DNA of 64,000 nucleotides from Obelidium mucronatum (taxonomy: Eukaryota; Chytridiomycota; Chytridiomycetes; Chytridiales; Chytriomycetaceae), in the NCBI GenBank assembly GCA_025765595.1, contig JAIVFH010000027.1:62001-126000 (forward strand), in the 5' to 3' direction. The notes under the pieces were generated by a model that did not search any database, was not told where the DNA came from, and saw nothing but the letters and a program-made list of their open reading frames with translations. This document shows, piece by piece, positions 1-11,594 of the stretch; position 1 is the stretch's first letter; every line of letters starts with the position of its first letter. The position numbers and the translations under genes are program-made.

Positions 1-18
1 TTGAGCTTTTTATTTCGC

Positions 19-1042
19 TCAACGAAGAAGCTGCTCACCAACCCACTTTTCACCAGGCTTCAGAACAACAGGGGTACCAATTTGGCCAACCTCCACGCAA
101 ACCATAACCTTGTATCCAGCTTCCTGGAAGTCGTTCATACCCTGAGACTTTTCAATCCATGGGTTCCAAACAACAACGTCATCAAACCCATTGGTGGTAA
201 TTGAGGTAACAGTAGCGCCGTTTTCAACAATAGAAACGCCAGCCTTTCCAACGTTGTAATAAACACGATCGACTTCTGCGCTGAACCCAACAAGGTCGGA
301 TTCTTCAGTAACCTTGACTTTGTTGTGGATTTTTTCATCATAAAGTTTTCCTTGGAGGCCTCTGATCTTTGCGTTGTCAATGTCCTGAATGCACACAATA
401 CACATTGGTCAATAATAATGAATCAATCTGTTTGTTTCAGAATCAAAACTCACATTGATTGCAAAGTAAGAGTGCAACAAACTGGTGAACTCAAACTCGG
501 AATCTCCAGTGTTTTCAGCAGAGAGCGAGGTCTTGAGTGTGTTGGCTGTCAGAACCACAGTGAACACAAGTTTGAATTGGTGTGGCCATTTTCCAGCAAG
601 GGCTGGAGCAACTCCAGAGGGATCCAAAGAGAATGCAACGGATGTCTCATTTTCATTGACTGTTTGTGTTCCGACCCAGGACCATCTGGTTGATGATTTG
701 GTATTTGTTACTGCAAATGATAAGGAGTTGATCTGGCGTTTTGAGCTTACTTTGACAGTCTGGCAAAGCCGTGCTGTGGCAAACCGTACTTTGGATTCGG
801 TCCAAAGTGAGGGAAGACAAGTGGGCTGATGTATAGAGTGAGATCGTACAGGCAGTAAGCTGCATAACTTACATTCCACCACGAACAGCCTTGCTTCCAT
901 CAAGCACGGCCTTGTTCGAAAGGAAAAGCTTTTCATGACCAGCAACTTTCCAGCTTGTAACAGTTGCTCCGAAGAGGTAGATCTCAGCAGAGCTTGCTCC
1001 GTTAGTGATGACAACTTTCTGGTCAGATACAGACACGCTCAT
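19..1042 (-). CDS. Glucose-6-phosphate 1-epimerase (YMR099C-like), 280 aa
   Basis: Interconverts alpha- and beta-glucose 6-phosphate in the cytosol. Four exons fit in phase: 873-1042, 751-825, 454-685 and 19-384. The protein has the aldose-1-epimerase-like fold signatures of this family: IPLVFPHFGPNP near residue 58, QHGFAR shortly after, and near the C-terminus VVWNPWIEKS followed by MVCVEVGQI, which carries the glutamate expected to act as catalytic base. The usual family length is about 270-300 aa, so it is complete. The start at 1042 is the only ATG that opens the N-terminal beta strand (MSVSVSDQKVV). No signal peptide or membrane segment is seen. The next gene is divergent and about 180 bp away. 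Family assignment is strong; exact substrate preference is inferred from the family. Confidence 0.9.
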
Positions 1043-1220
1043 TTTTTGGTTTTAATTCTATTGATAACAGTAAATAAAATAATAAGAAGAGAAATGAAAT
1101 TATAATTAATAGTTCTAAATTGAAGAATACATTCTATTTTATAATATTCAATAATGCTTGACAAGGTGTGGTGGTTACTGAAGCAAGCCGGCACCGTTTT
1201 CATCATTACAACCCTCTTGA

Positions 1221-1797
1221 ATGTCGTCCTTCCAAGGGTTAGTTATCTTGCTCTTACCGTTGTACAAATTGATTGCTAAAACCATGTTGAAGATCATAAA
1301 GTTCTTCTTCCCGCCAAAGATTGGCACGGTTGTGGAACAAATCGCGGGGCTTAAATTCATCAAAGGAGAGGAATTCGAAGTTCCTAATGTGAAGGAAAAG
1401 AAGGTGACTGTTCTGGAGCATTGGTTGGTGTAGTGTCATTCATCATAGTGTTCTAACTTTTCGAACAATCAGGGCTACATGGTGCGGGCCATGTGTCAAA
1501 GGAATTCCTCATATTACCGAAGTCGCAAAGAAGTTTCCAAACGTTAGCTTTGTTGGAGTGACCCAGGAAACCGATGAAGGGCTCGTGCAAGAGTTCGTTA
1601 ACAACATGGGAACTCAAATGGACTATAACGTGGCAATTGATTCAAACGGGGCCATTAAAAAAGTAGTTAAAGACAGCGGTGGAATGGGCATTCCCCATGC
1701 AATTGTCATTAACGCTGCGGGGAAGATGGTGTGGGCAGGTCATCCAATGTCTTCAGACTTCGAAACTGCCATCGCCAATGCACTTAAAGACGAATAA
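1221..1797 (+). CDS. Thioredoxin-fold (redoxin) protein with WCGPC motif
   Basis: Two exons, 1221-1423 and 1473-1797; joining them places the redox motif ATWCGPC in frame. Downstream are a TlpA/redoxin-type core (VTQETDEGLV) and a cis-proline loop, GMGIPHAIVINAAGK. The family forms or reduces disulfides or peroxides. The N-terminus is uncertain: the ATG at 1221 gives a hydrophobic lead (LVILLLPLYKLIAK) that could be a membrane anchor, or could be intronic if a short first exon lies upstream. From IGTVVEQ (about 1318) onward the reading is secure. Transcribed divergently from the epimerase gene and convergent with the next one. No specific partner can be named. Confidence 0.75.
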
Positions 1798-1827
1798 ATC
1801 ATCAACTCTTCTCTATTCAACGTCATT

Positions 1828-2741
1828 TCAGTATCTCTCTTCGTCCTTGTAGTACTCATTAAAACCCACAACGTCTTTGATCTGTAAAAATCCAAATACA
1901 GGTCAACTCACACCAACTGACAATAGGACAAACTCACCTGTTCAAAGTTTGGCATAAAAGCTTCGGTTGGTTCTTCCTTTTCAATAGCCTGCAAAACGTC
2001 CTGCATTGCTTTGATACTGGCCCCGAGAAGAGTCAATGGATATGCAGTAATCTTGTATCCAATGCTGGCCAATTCCGACGGTTTTAGGACTGGAGTCAGG
2101 CCATTTTCCACCATATTGGCCATTTTGTAACCTGGAACCTCCTTGCAGTATCGCACCATTTCCTCCTTCGAGCGCGGAGCCTCGAGAAACGTGATATCAG
2201 CACCCAATCGAATAAACTCCTTGCAGCGCTCAATTGCTTCCTCGATTCCAAGGCTTTCGAGAGAATCGGTTCTTGCCATGATCACTATATCCGATCCAGA
2301 TTCGGCTCTCGCGTCGACCGCAGCTTTGATCCTGGCAAATGCTTCCTTTCTGTCCACGACTGCTTTTCCTTTCGTATGTCCGCATCTTTTTGGCGATACT
2401 TGATCTTCAAGCATGATGCCAGCGAGTCCTGCTTGGATGTAGCCTCTGACAGTTCGCTTCACGTTGAGTGCGTTTCCATAGCCTGCATCTCCGTCTCCAA
2501 TGCAAGGAATGCTTTTCAGAGCCGAAGTGATTGTTCTGGCGGTGGCTACCATCTCTTCATACGAGATCAGCTGAGTGTCAGGAAAGCCGTGAACAGCGCT
2601 GGTGCCAAACCCAGTCATGAAAGTGAGCTTAAAGCCCGCCCGCTCCACGAGACGCGCAGTGAGTCCATCGTAGCAACATGGCATCGAGATGATGCCGTCT
2701 TGAGCTAGCAGTTGACGAAGTTTGGCGGCAGGAGTTGACAT
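1828..2741 (-). CDS. Isocitrate lyase / PEP mutase superfamily enzyme (methylisocitrate lyase or oxaloacetate hydrolase type), 285 aa
   Basis: Exons 1938-2741 and 1828-1881, split by a 56-nt GTGAGT intron; the last exon supplies the usual C-terminal tail (KDVVGFNEYY). The TIM-barrel family cleaves C-C or P-C bonds of 2-hydroxy-dicarboxylates using Mg2+. Visible signatures are PCCYDGLTARLVERAGF near residue 22, the metal-binding GDGDAGYGN around residue 88, and the active-site loop KRCGHTKGK around residue 125 with its catalytic cysteine. The start at 2741 (MSTPAAKL) is the first ATG in frame. The loop fits PrpB-like methylisocitrate lyase and fungal oxaloacetate acetylhydrolase about equally, so the substrate is left open. 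No frame breaks. Confidence 0.85.
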
Positions 2742-2940
2742 CAATTTTTGCTTCAAAACCTGTTATCTGTCAGTTCACACTCAATATTTCTATTCTTGCA
2801 ACGCGTTTCTGGGCTCTGTAGCTCTCTTCCGCTATATCTTCCACTTTATTCTTGGTCATAGCCATGCACCCCTCATCACAACTGGTTGAAATCTTTCGCA
2901 AAAAGGCAAACCAAACACATTTCTTCAACCCCCGCAAAAA

Positions 2941-5900
2941 TTAGACATCTGCTTCGTCTTTCTTCTCTATTTCTTGAGACTTCACACGCCACCTGCATTC
3001 CTTCAGCTCCACAAGATTTTTGGGGCTCACCAGCATGTGCTTCGTGTAGTACTTCCAAAACCACAAGTATAAGTTATTACGATAAAGACGAGACAAAAGC
3101 AGGGTGCCGTCTTTGTCAAACATTTCAGGCACCGTTGATGGTTCCAAATGTATCAGTCCTTCCGCCACAATGGCTATCAAATTTTTAATGGAATACTTGT
3201 CTGATAAGACATACTTGGAAGTAATGCCTTGTTGGAAGTATTAGAACCATTAAACCACTCTCCTAACAAACCAATAAATACCAACCTGAATAACCAGGAA
3301 GAACTCGAAGCAGCCGTCTATTAAATTCGTGTAATGCAATATGTACTTTGTAAATGATGCTGTCGAAGGGTAAGTCTCGGTTTTTCATGTGAAGTTTGCG
3401 TGCAACTGGCGTACAAGCAGTAGCTTTTGTCCGGACATATTCCTTCACAAACATGTCGGCATATTTCACAGATAGTGAATTTGTTTTCACGAAGAGATTT
3501 GCCGATGGGGAAGTCGTGATAGGGACAGGATCTGTGCGAACTTTCCAAAGGCAAGGCTTCAGGTTGAAGAGATTGTAGTGGTCCACCAAAAAGTGCGTCT
3601 GATGATAGCGCCAAAACCAGTAGTACTTCTCGTACAGCTTCAATTTTTGGACAGGCAGGCTCCCATTTGCATCGAAAATATCTGGTGCAGATGCAGCATC
3701 AAGATTCTGCATGCCTTCGATAACAATGTTCATTAAGCTTGTCATTGAATAAACAGAGGATACAACGTGCTCAGATGAAATTCCTATGTTTTTGGGATGA
3801 CATTAACAACCCGACACGCACACGCACCCATCCACACACACACAAACACACACACACACACACACACACCTGTATACCCAGGAACGACTTTCAGCAAACG
3901 AGAGTTAAACTCCTGCAACGCAATATGCACTACATAAACAATATGCTCCGTTGGGCAGACTGGGTATTTCATCTTGACTGCATCAGCAACGCTTCCATAA
4001 CTTTTTGATTTGGAGCGACTAAATTCGGCAAGAAACGCTTTGGCATAGAATTCTGATAACGCGTTGGTTTTGGTTGATGGAAGTGGTGGGACTTTGACGA
4101 GTTCAATAGGCTCGACATCCTTGGCTGCGCGCCAATGGCATTCAGTGATGTCAACAATATTCTTTGCATCTTTCAGAAAGTGGGTTTTGTGGTATTTCCA
4201 TAACCACCTGTACTTGTCGTCCTGTGAGACGATGGTTCCTGGAATCAAAACGCCCCATGGGGTAAACAAATCCTCAGTTGTTGACGGATCCAGTCGACGC
4301 AATCCATCGAGCACGGCATCGAATAATCTCATAACAGAATACTTCTCGGAAACAATTGGCTCGGCTCGTATATCTTCAAAAGTGTTGATGAATTAAACCC
4401 CTGCTGCTTTTCAGATGGAACTATACCTCTATACCCAGGAACCACAGCCACCAAGCGAGAATTAAATTCCTGCAGAGCCACATGACATTTATAGACGGCT
4501 TCGTCTTTTGGGAAGAATGGATTCCGCGCCCTGATATTCCTAGCAGCCAACCGAAAGTCGGGAAACCGCATTGGGCTCACTTCCATGATCAAATACTTGG
4601 CATAATTCACAGACAGCAAGTTTGTTTTGGCAAGCGGCAGAGATGGCTGTTCTATTGTAGCATGCCAAGGTACTGCTACTGGGTTTTGGTTCTGATCAAG
4701 CGATAAAGCGCGCCAAGAACACTCCCTTTTCTTTGACAGGTCCTTCACGTTTATCAAAAAGTGCTTTTGGTGATAGTTCCAAAACCATCTCCAGATTTCC
4801 TTGGTCTTTTTGTGTTTGGAAACAACCAAGGTTCCGTCAGGTTCAAAGATGTCGATGGTACTCGCTGGATCCAACATCATTAGCCCTTCTTTCACAACTG
4901 TGATTAATCTAATCACGGAGAAGGGCGCTGAAGAGATAGTCTCGAGGCCTAGAAAGGTATAAAATTATTACTGGACAAAAAAAAAACATCGATTACCTAA
5001 ATACCCAGGCACAGCAGCATGTAACCGAGAATCAAATTCCTGAATGGCGATATGAAGTTGATAAAACAATGGGCTTGTAGGAAACTCGGGGTATTTTTGT
5101 GCAACAATGTCTGTTGTCTTTCCATGGCTTGTCACATTCATGTATTCTGCGAGATAGATTTCCGCGAATTCCAGCGACATGGCGTTCGTTCTGGATAGTG
5201 TAGTAGGCACGCGAATCATCGCGGGCGTTAGCAATTTGGGTTTGTATATAATGTTCTCATGAAAACGCCAGGTGCATTCCTTGAGTAGTTTGAAATTCTT
5301 GACTTCCTTCATAATGTGCTTTTGATAGTACTTCCAAAACCAGCGGTATAGCTCAACATGAACCATTTCTTCATGAATATCCAGCTTTCCATTTGAAGAG
5401 AACATTTCTGGGGCCGAGGTCGGCTCCAACTGTTTCAGGCCATCTATAACAATACCCACCATCAGTTTTGGTGAATATGGCAGATTTATAATGGATTCGT
5501 GAGATATTCCTAACCGCAAAAAAAAAAAAAAGATCAGAATCATGCATCGCATGGAAAAATATTTCTGTATGTTTACCCAAGTAACCCGGAACAACCTTCA
5601 GCAACCGGCGATCAAATTCTTGCAACGCAACATGTAATTTATAAACCAGAATATTTGTCGGGAACAGAATAGACTTTTTGGCAAGATTCTCAACTGCAGT
5701 GGAATAATCAACCTTTACGTGGGAGTCCAACTCCTCAATGAAGGAAACGGCAAAATACCGAGACAATTCATTGGTTTTTTCAACTGGCGGGTTTAGAGGC
5801 GGCGGTTTGACAGGATGTTCCGCCACCAACGCCGCCGCCGCCAGACTTGGGTTCAATGCCCAACCACATGCCTTCACAGAAAAAGATCTTGCATCTTCTA

Positions 5901-6358
5901 AAAAGTGATCTTTGTAGTAGGACCATAACCAGGAATCCCATTCCCGACGGGTCAACGTGGAAATAATCAAGTCCCCTGCTGGAGTAAACATATCTGGCAC
6001 TGTTGCAGGATCCAGCAGTCGCAAGCCGTTCATGATCGTTCGAAGCAACAATTGGCATGAGTAACGTGAAGATGCAATTTTTTCATCATTGATACCTATA
6101 ATTTAAACTGCTGTTTTAGAAAGCACCTAGTACTATTAAAAAAAATAAGAAAACCAGACTTATGTATCCCGGAACGACCACCCGAAGACGAGAATCAAAT
6201 TCTTGAAGAGAAATATGAAGCAGATAGGTCATTTTGGCCCTTGGAAAAGACTCGTCCAAGTCGTGAATGGCGTGTGCACATGCTGTATAACTTGTGTGCC
6301 GATTTTCCGTGAATTCCTTGATAAATGCCTCCGCGTAACGAGATGACCACGCGTTGGA
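2941..6358 (-). repeat. Six-unit protein-coding tandem repeat array (A and B halves) in the degenerate resolvase gene
   Basis: The coding sequence repeats a unit of about 165-175 residues. Half A has the pattern GLxxLDPxSxPDxF, then YxWFWxYHxxHF, then a Cys-Trp ending (ECxWR). Half B has TNxxSxxYAxxFxxE, then a helix with HIALQEFDxRLxxVVPGY. B halves end at an intron in the GY-x-G sequence, always phase 1, so each A+B unit is one symmetrical exon of 498-522 bp. Units in this gene are strongly diverged from one another, sharing mainly the listed motif positions. I do not recognise the domain. Confidence 0.8.
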
Positions 6359-7446
6359 GGGGGGAAACTTTTTTGTCATTTTGAGTTTTTTGTTCCTTCT
6401 AGCTGCCCTGGCTTCGGCCGCAAGAGCCGCTCGAATGCTACGTTCCGTAACTTTAGATGGAGCTCTAACAATTTTCGGCCTCTCTGGTAACAATCGACGG
6501 TTTTCCAAAAGTTTCATGGAGTTTCTTTGCCACTTTTTTTTGTTGTAAAAGGTTGGTCAAAAGAATGACAGAACACATAAAAACTCGCAAATTTTTTCTT
6601 CCTTACATCCGAATACGCGACTCCATTCAGAAAGGAATTCATCAAACTAATTCTATTCCTTTTATCCAGCTCCTCTTGCAACATGCTCTCGAGAGTTGGG
6701 GAAGGCAGGATATGGTCCCCAACTCCTTTCAGCAAACCCTCGACAACCGTAATTCCAGTTTGAAAATCATCTGCTTCTACCTCATGCCATGCATTGACCC
6801 GTCTTGGCGCGACAGACATGATTTCAAACCCGGGAATATCTGCAAGATAATGTAACGCGGCTTCAAAAACCAAATCCTGGGCTTGGGCGGGATCAACCAC
6901 GACGTGGATACAGTTTTCGTTTTTGAAATTTTCTTCTTCAGTATTGTTGTCGTTGCTGGGTACTAGCTTTGATATTTGGTCCGCCAGTTTCGCACTTGGA
7001 CCCAGTTCAACATTCATGTCTAACGGTTGCAGGCCCCACGAAACCAGTAAGCTTGGATCTTCACAGTTTTGCTGTACTTTGATGAGCGTGTGACTCAATT
7101 TTTGTCCAACATCGATTGCTAGAATGTATGTGGGCGATGGGGTTGCTTCAAATTCGGACAAGTGGGCAATGAGTCTGTCCACGAGACAGGGCTTGGCTCC
7201 ATTCGACGTTTTGGTGACTCCACACAAACGAAATAGTTGCGCTAGTTCTGAGTGTGTAAAGGCTTTCAAGCTGTGTAGTCGCGCCAACTGGTCAGTGAAT
7301 CGTATCACAGGCACAGGTTTCCTTTCCCACCGAGTATCAAGCTGTTCTGGATCTTCAACCACACCAAGAGTCGTAAATGGCGCCCTTCCTGTTCTTCGGA
7401 ACTGAAGGTGACTGCGACAGAATGAACGCAGTCGGTTTGTAAACAT
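2941..7446 (-). CDS. Cce1/Ydc2-like resolvase paralogue (catalytic residues lost) fused to six tandem repeats, 1351 aa
   Basis: Eight exons join in phase with no frame break: 6607-7446, 6160-6532, 5577-6095, 4997-5509, 4427-4948, 3870-4373, 3286-3783 and 2941-3227. The start MFTNRLRSFCRSHLQF looks like a mitochondrial presequence. Residues about 65-110 form a SAP-like helix pair, then the RNase H-like resolvase core begins with YILAIDVGQKL. Compared with the paralogue at 10025-13296, the VIERQ glutamate site reads VVDPAQAQD and the KKDDMADA motif is replaced by RISLMNSFLNG, so only the first aspartate remains; it is probably not a nuclease. After an intron at the same place as in the paralogue (YSD then WQRNS) come repeat half B, five A+B units each on one exon, and a final A half. 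The role of the repeats is unknown. Confidence 0.8.
3826..3869. repeat. CA/TG microsatellite covering a splice donor
   Basis: A mostly perfect CA repeat on the plus strand. On the coding (minus) strand it reads as GT repeats that begin exactly at the exon end 3870, so the 5' splice site of that intron is the first GT of the microsatellite. Confidence 0.9.
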
Positions 7447-7511
7447 AGAACAATTAAAAAAAACAGTTCTATATATGTAAGCAGCAGCAAATGAAAACAA
7501 TAATAAAATGA

Positions 7512-9300
7512 TCAATCCACCATCTCAGAGACTACACCCTCAGAATCAAGCATTTCTGAAATTACACCACCAGCAAAGTTCTTGATGAGATTTACACCAT
7601 GTTTCCAAAAGTAGTAGTTTGTAAGCATGACCAGCAAGCTGCCAAACCGTGCTAGCCTCACCAACTGCCTCATTGCTTCCACAAATTGCTCCACCATATC
7701 CACGACAAAACGATTCATCCTCACAGTCCAACCGTTGCTCTTTCTCTCCGCCACAACCAATCGACTGCTACCATGCGCAACGCGAACGCTTTCAATAAAT
7801 TCCTCGTATTTTCGATCCCATATGATTCGAGCAATTGAAGCGGGCTCTTGTGGTTGTAATCGGGCCGTGAAGCTTTCCAAGTCAATCAAACACATGTTCT
7901 GGAAGCCTTCAAGCTCTCGAAGTGTTGTTCGCAAATGTTTCCGGCCATTGATTTGGTTTGGTGTATTTTGGGAGTTGTGTGCGCGTGTGAGAAAGTCTGC
8001 CCACACGGTGTTGGCAGCTTCGGTTGCCATGTTGGTAACAAGTGATTCTGTGGCTGAGACCATATTGAAACGTGATCCTCCATCTCGGATCTGGGCAAGC
8101 AACTGAAGGGAATAACAGGGTATTTCAAAACAGATATCTTATTCCTGGAGAGATAAAAAAACTAACCTCATTGCACAGTTGAACTAGAAGAGTCCCGTTC
8201 GCAACAATACCACCAATCTCAAGTTTCTTTAAATCATCGACCAAATCGCCAGCTATACTTTCGCATACTTCATCGAATTCAATAGAATCGTGTGGGGTAG
8301 CCGAAGCAGATGGCGAGACAAACGGCAGCTTTTCAAAAGAGACGTTGAATTGCTCGCGAATAAGGCGCTTTACTCGATTGGACATTTCATCGCCGTCATT
8401 GCTTGAAAGGAGATCAGATAGCAGGTGGCTGCACGGAAATCCAGTGTTGATGGACATGTTTTCCACCAAAACCAAGGAGCGGGTCATATCAGGCTGCGGC
8501 TCATTATCGTCAACAACAGGCATTGTTGCCAGACCCTGTGTTATTGTTTTGTGAGAATCCAATGTCGAAATCGTTCATTTCAGTACCATGTTGACGATCT
8601 GCATGACAGACTCGAGACCAGCGGTGGTGAAGCAGCCGCGCTCGAATACAAAGATGCGGGAGGCCAGCCGGGCCGCCAGACCCATGACGAAGGGAATGGC
8701 GGTTTGGTTGTGGTTGCTCGCGCCCTCGCAGTCGAGCAGTAGAATGTGGCCCTTTGAGGCGTCCGGGTGCGGCACGACGGCCATGTCGATGCCGTGCGTG
8801 CACGGAATGTTTCCGGGCTTCGAGGCGAACACGTCGCCGCCGCTTGTGTCGCGCGCGCCCGAGCCGCCGCTTCCCCACGCGGCCAGGCGGCGCGCCACCG
8901 CCGACGCCGTGCGGCTTTTGCCGCTGCGGCCGAAGCCCGCAAACACGGCGACGCACAGCGGCCCGTCGAGCGTCGCCAGCAGCGCCGCCGCCTCCGCCGT
9001 GACGCCAAGCGGCACGTAGCGCGTCGCGCCGCCGCCGCCGGCTGCGACCGAGCGCACGCTGACGAGCGGCGCGACGCGGATCGCCGATGCTGCAGTTGTA
9101 GTGTTTGCAGTTGGACCAGTTGGACTCGTTGGAGTAGTTGGACTGGCTGCTCGAGTCGCGCAGGGCGACGGCGCGCGCGACACCAGCGGCGGCGTCGGCG
9201 TCCCAGCGGATGGAATGGCGTCATCGGCGCCGCGGCGCTCGGGGCTGGCGTTGCGGATCGTGAGCGTCGACTTCTTGTAGCGAAGCAGCGAGGCGAACAT
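7512..9300 (-). CDS. GBP/atlastin-like dynamin-family GTPase, 557 aa
   Basis: Three exons with phase-0 introns: 8587-9300, 8167-8535 and 7512-8102. The P-loop is seen as AGFGRSGKSRTAS around residue 122 and the switch II/G3 region as LLDCEGASNHN around residue 190, the arrangement of guanylate-binding proteins and atlastins, which hydrolyse GTP to remodel or tether membranes. The expected RD guanine-specificity motif is not clear (RSLVLVENMSI is the nearest candidate), so base specificity is uncertain. A hydrophobic segment near the C-terminus (LLVMLTNYYFWKHGV) could anchor it. The first exon is far more GC-rich than its surroundings and codes for a Pro/Ser/Thr-rich leader. It lies between the two resolvase-repeat genes; no functional link is evident. 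Confidence 0.7.
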
Positions 9301-9501
9301 CTGGGATTTTCAACTTTTCGTGTTTCAATTATTCCAAGCACATGGGCTTACACTGGATGATAACATATCGTCTCATATCAGAGGCCCCCTATTGATCAAT
9401 GTTGCTATCTGTTCTTATGAACAATGCATGCTTCTTTATTTAGTAACACACAAGTAGCAACACAAATGCGAGTATGATAATTATGAGTTCCTCTCCAGTC
9501 T

Positions 9502-10002
9502 CTACTCTCTATTTAGAGATGAAAGTCTGTTTGCCGTTCGTCGTGATTGCTGCCGGGGCGATTGCTTATCAGGTTCATTCCCACGGCTTGTATTGACTGA
9601 AACCAAACCAACTTCTTCTAAACTCATTCCATCATTGCCTGTTCCTGTTGACATGAAGAATCCATCCCCAAGTCTCGAATATCCTCCATTCCATTTGTTG
9701 GCGCTTCGATATCGCCGCCACCAAAACACTGCCATCAGCAATCCAGCAAAACCAGCTACAGCCCCAATACATATCATGGCAGTCTCAAAATTGGTAAGTC
9801 TCGCGTTCCAAACCACACCGTTTGAGCAAGTGGCAGGTGACAAGCCATTAAAACAAGAGAGTCCAGAAGGACAGTCGGTGTCATATGAGCACGGCAGTCC
9901 ACACAAGCCATTTGCTGATGTCCAGCTGGTTCCACATCGCGACTTGTACGTTGTTGTGATGGTTGTGTCGTCGTTACGTTTGTTGGTGGCTGAGAGTGTC
10001 AT
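9502..10002 (-). CDS. Small membrane protein with RCGxSW cysteine-rich domain, 166 aa
   Basis: Single exon. After a short leader, residues about 19-55 form a compact cysteine-rich module (SRCGTSWTSANGLCGLPC, then DCPSGLSCFNG), the same module seen in the surface proteins at 54778-59501. One transmembrane helix follows (AMICIGAVAGFAGLLMAVF), then a charged cytosolic tail ending in RLSSLNRE. No clear signal peptide is encoded: the frame stays open upstream (through ATGs inside the end of the resolvase gene), so the start at 10002 is a choice and a missing 5' exon is possible. The module is found in chytrid cell-surface proteins and may bind carbohydrate; that is inference. Confidence 0.6.
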   Translation of the reverse strand: MTLSATNKRNDDTTITTTYKSRCGTSWTSANGLCGLPCSYDTDCPSGLSCFNGLSPATCSNGVVWNARLTNFETAMICIGAVAGFAGLLMAVFWWRRYRSANKWNGGYSRLGDGFFMSTGTGNDGMSLEEVGLVSVNTSRGNEPDKQSPRQQSRRTANRLSSLNRE

Positions 10003-10024
10003 TCTTTTTTGGAATATATTTTTT

Positions 10025-11561
10025 TTATTTTGCAAGGAGCAATCCTTCATCACAGGACCCATCATCAATTAAATCCACCTCAATTTCACCAGAGCGTTTC
10101 CGCGGATTCTTGTGTGTTTTCGCCCCCTGTTCAGCCTTCACGCGCCAGGAGCATTCTTTCAGGTCAACAAGGCTGTTGCTACCTTCTTTGAGAAAGTGTT
10201 TTCTGTGATAGCTCCAAAACCAGCGATGTCTTTCCTTTGTTTGTACTGATAAGTTTGCAATAATCAGAGTTCCATCTGATGCAAACACATCTGGAGCTGA
10301 AGTGGGATCCAAATTCTGCAATCCGTTTGCAATGACTTCCATCAGCGTCACCTCGCTTAAAGGCATGGATGCAATTGGTTCAGTTGTTATCCCTACAGAG
10401 AGTCAAATATTTCCAGTTATAACCAAACTGTTGCCGAATAATTGCATCAACCTCCAACCTGAATATCCCGGAACAATCGCAGCCAGTCGACGATCAAATT
10501 CCTGTAGCGCAATATGTATATAGTACATCCTTGAATCTTTCGGATAGTCGGGGTATGAGCAGCTCAGTTTTCTTGCCGTTTCAGGGAAGCTGCCTGTTTT
10601 GGCATGCTCCTCAATGAATGATTGAGCGTAAACCAAAGATATGGCATTTTTAAGTTGTTGGGGAGAATTTTTCGGTTGTCCCTGCTCGCTGCTATCCAAC
10701 TTCATCTCAGAAATTGCGCCAGACTCGTTCGTGGGCGAATCGACATGCTTCGACTCTCCGCTGTCTTGGCTCTGAGGTACAGCATTTGCGACACACATTA
10801 GCTCATTTCTAAGCAATTTTTCCTCGTGAACGCCGCTTTTCGATGGGTCAGGGAGTAAGGTACTGGTTGGTACTTTCACCCGCCAGAAACATTCTTTGAG
10901 ATCCACAAGAGAGTTGCTATTCTTGCGAAAGTGCTCCTTGTAGTAATTCCAAAACCAGCGCCACTTTGCTTTGCCTGATAAGTTGTCAACAACAAGACTC
11001 CCATCTGATTGAAACACATCTGAAGCTGAAAGGGGGTCTAACTTCCGCAACCCGCCTGCAACAACATTGATAAGCTCCATCGTGCTCAAAGGCATCGATG
11101 CAGTTGGTTCAGTGGAGATGCCTAGGCAGAAAACATTGTCAAACAATTGCATTCTATCGAATCAACCAACCTGAATAGTCTGGAACAACGGCAGCAAGGC
11201 GGCGATCAAATTCCTGCAGCGCAATATGCATCAAATAATGCCTATAATCTTTGAAATAGTTTGCATTTGCATCGCGTAGCTTTTTGGCGGTTCCCAAGCG
11301 GTTGCCTGATTTTGAGAATTCCTCAATAAATGATTGAGCATATATCAAAGACATGGCGTTTGTTGGTCTTTGGTGAGAATTTTGTGGTTCTTCAGCGGTA
11401 TCATTTTGCAGCTTTATCTCAGAGGTCGAGACAAGTTTGTCGACTTGCGATTCAACATGATTCGAAACCCCACTGCCTTCCTTCTGGGGAAGATCATTTG
11501 AAGGCGACACTGGCTGATTATCTTGCAATTCTTTCTATAGCCAATAAGTTTTTCGATGAGT

Positions 11562-11594
<33 letters not shown>

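Noticed and set aside
3826..3869. CRISPR-like or satellite array
   Set aside because: It is a plain dinucleotide repeat without spacers.
2941..6532. Reading the repeat units as separate small genes in tandem
   Set aside because: Units lack their own start codons, all joints are in-phase introns with good splice sites, and joining them gives a single open frame continuous with the resolvase.
8510..9360. Overlapping long ORFs in several frames, rich in Arg or Ala
   Set aside because: They are by-products of the very GC-rich first exon of the GTPase gene; only the minus-strand frame with the P-loop is coherent.
10002..10068. Longer N-terminus for the small cysteine-rich membrane protein
   Set aside because: It would overlap the last exon of the resolvase-repeat gene and adds no signal peptide.
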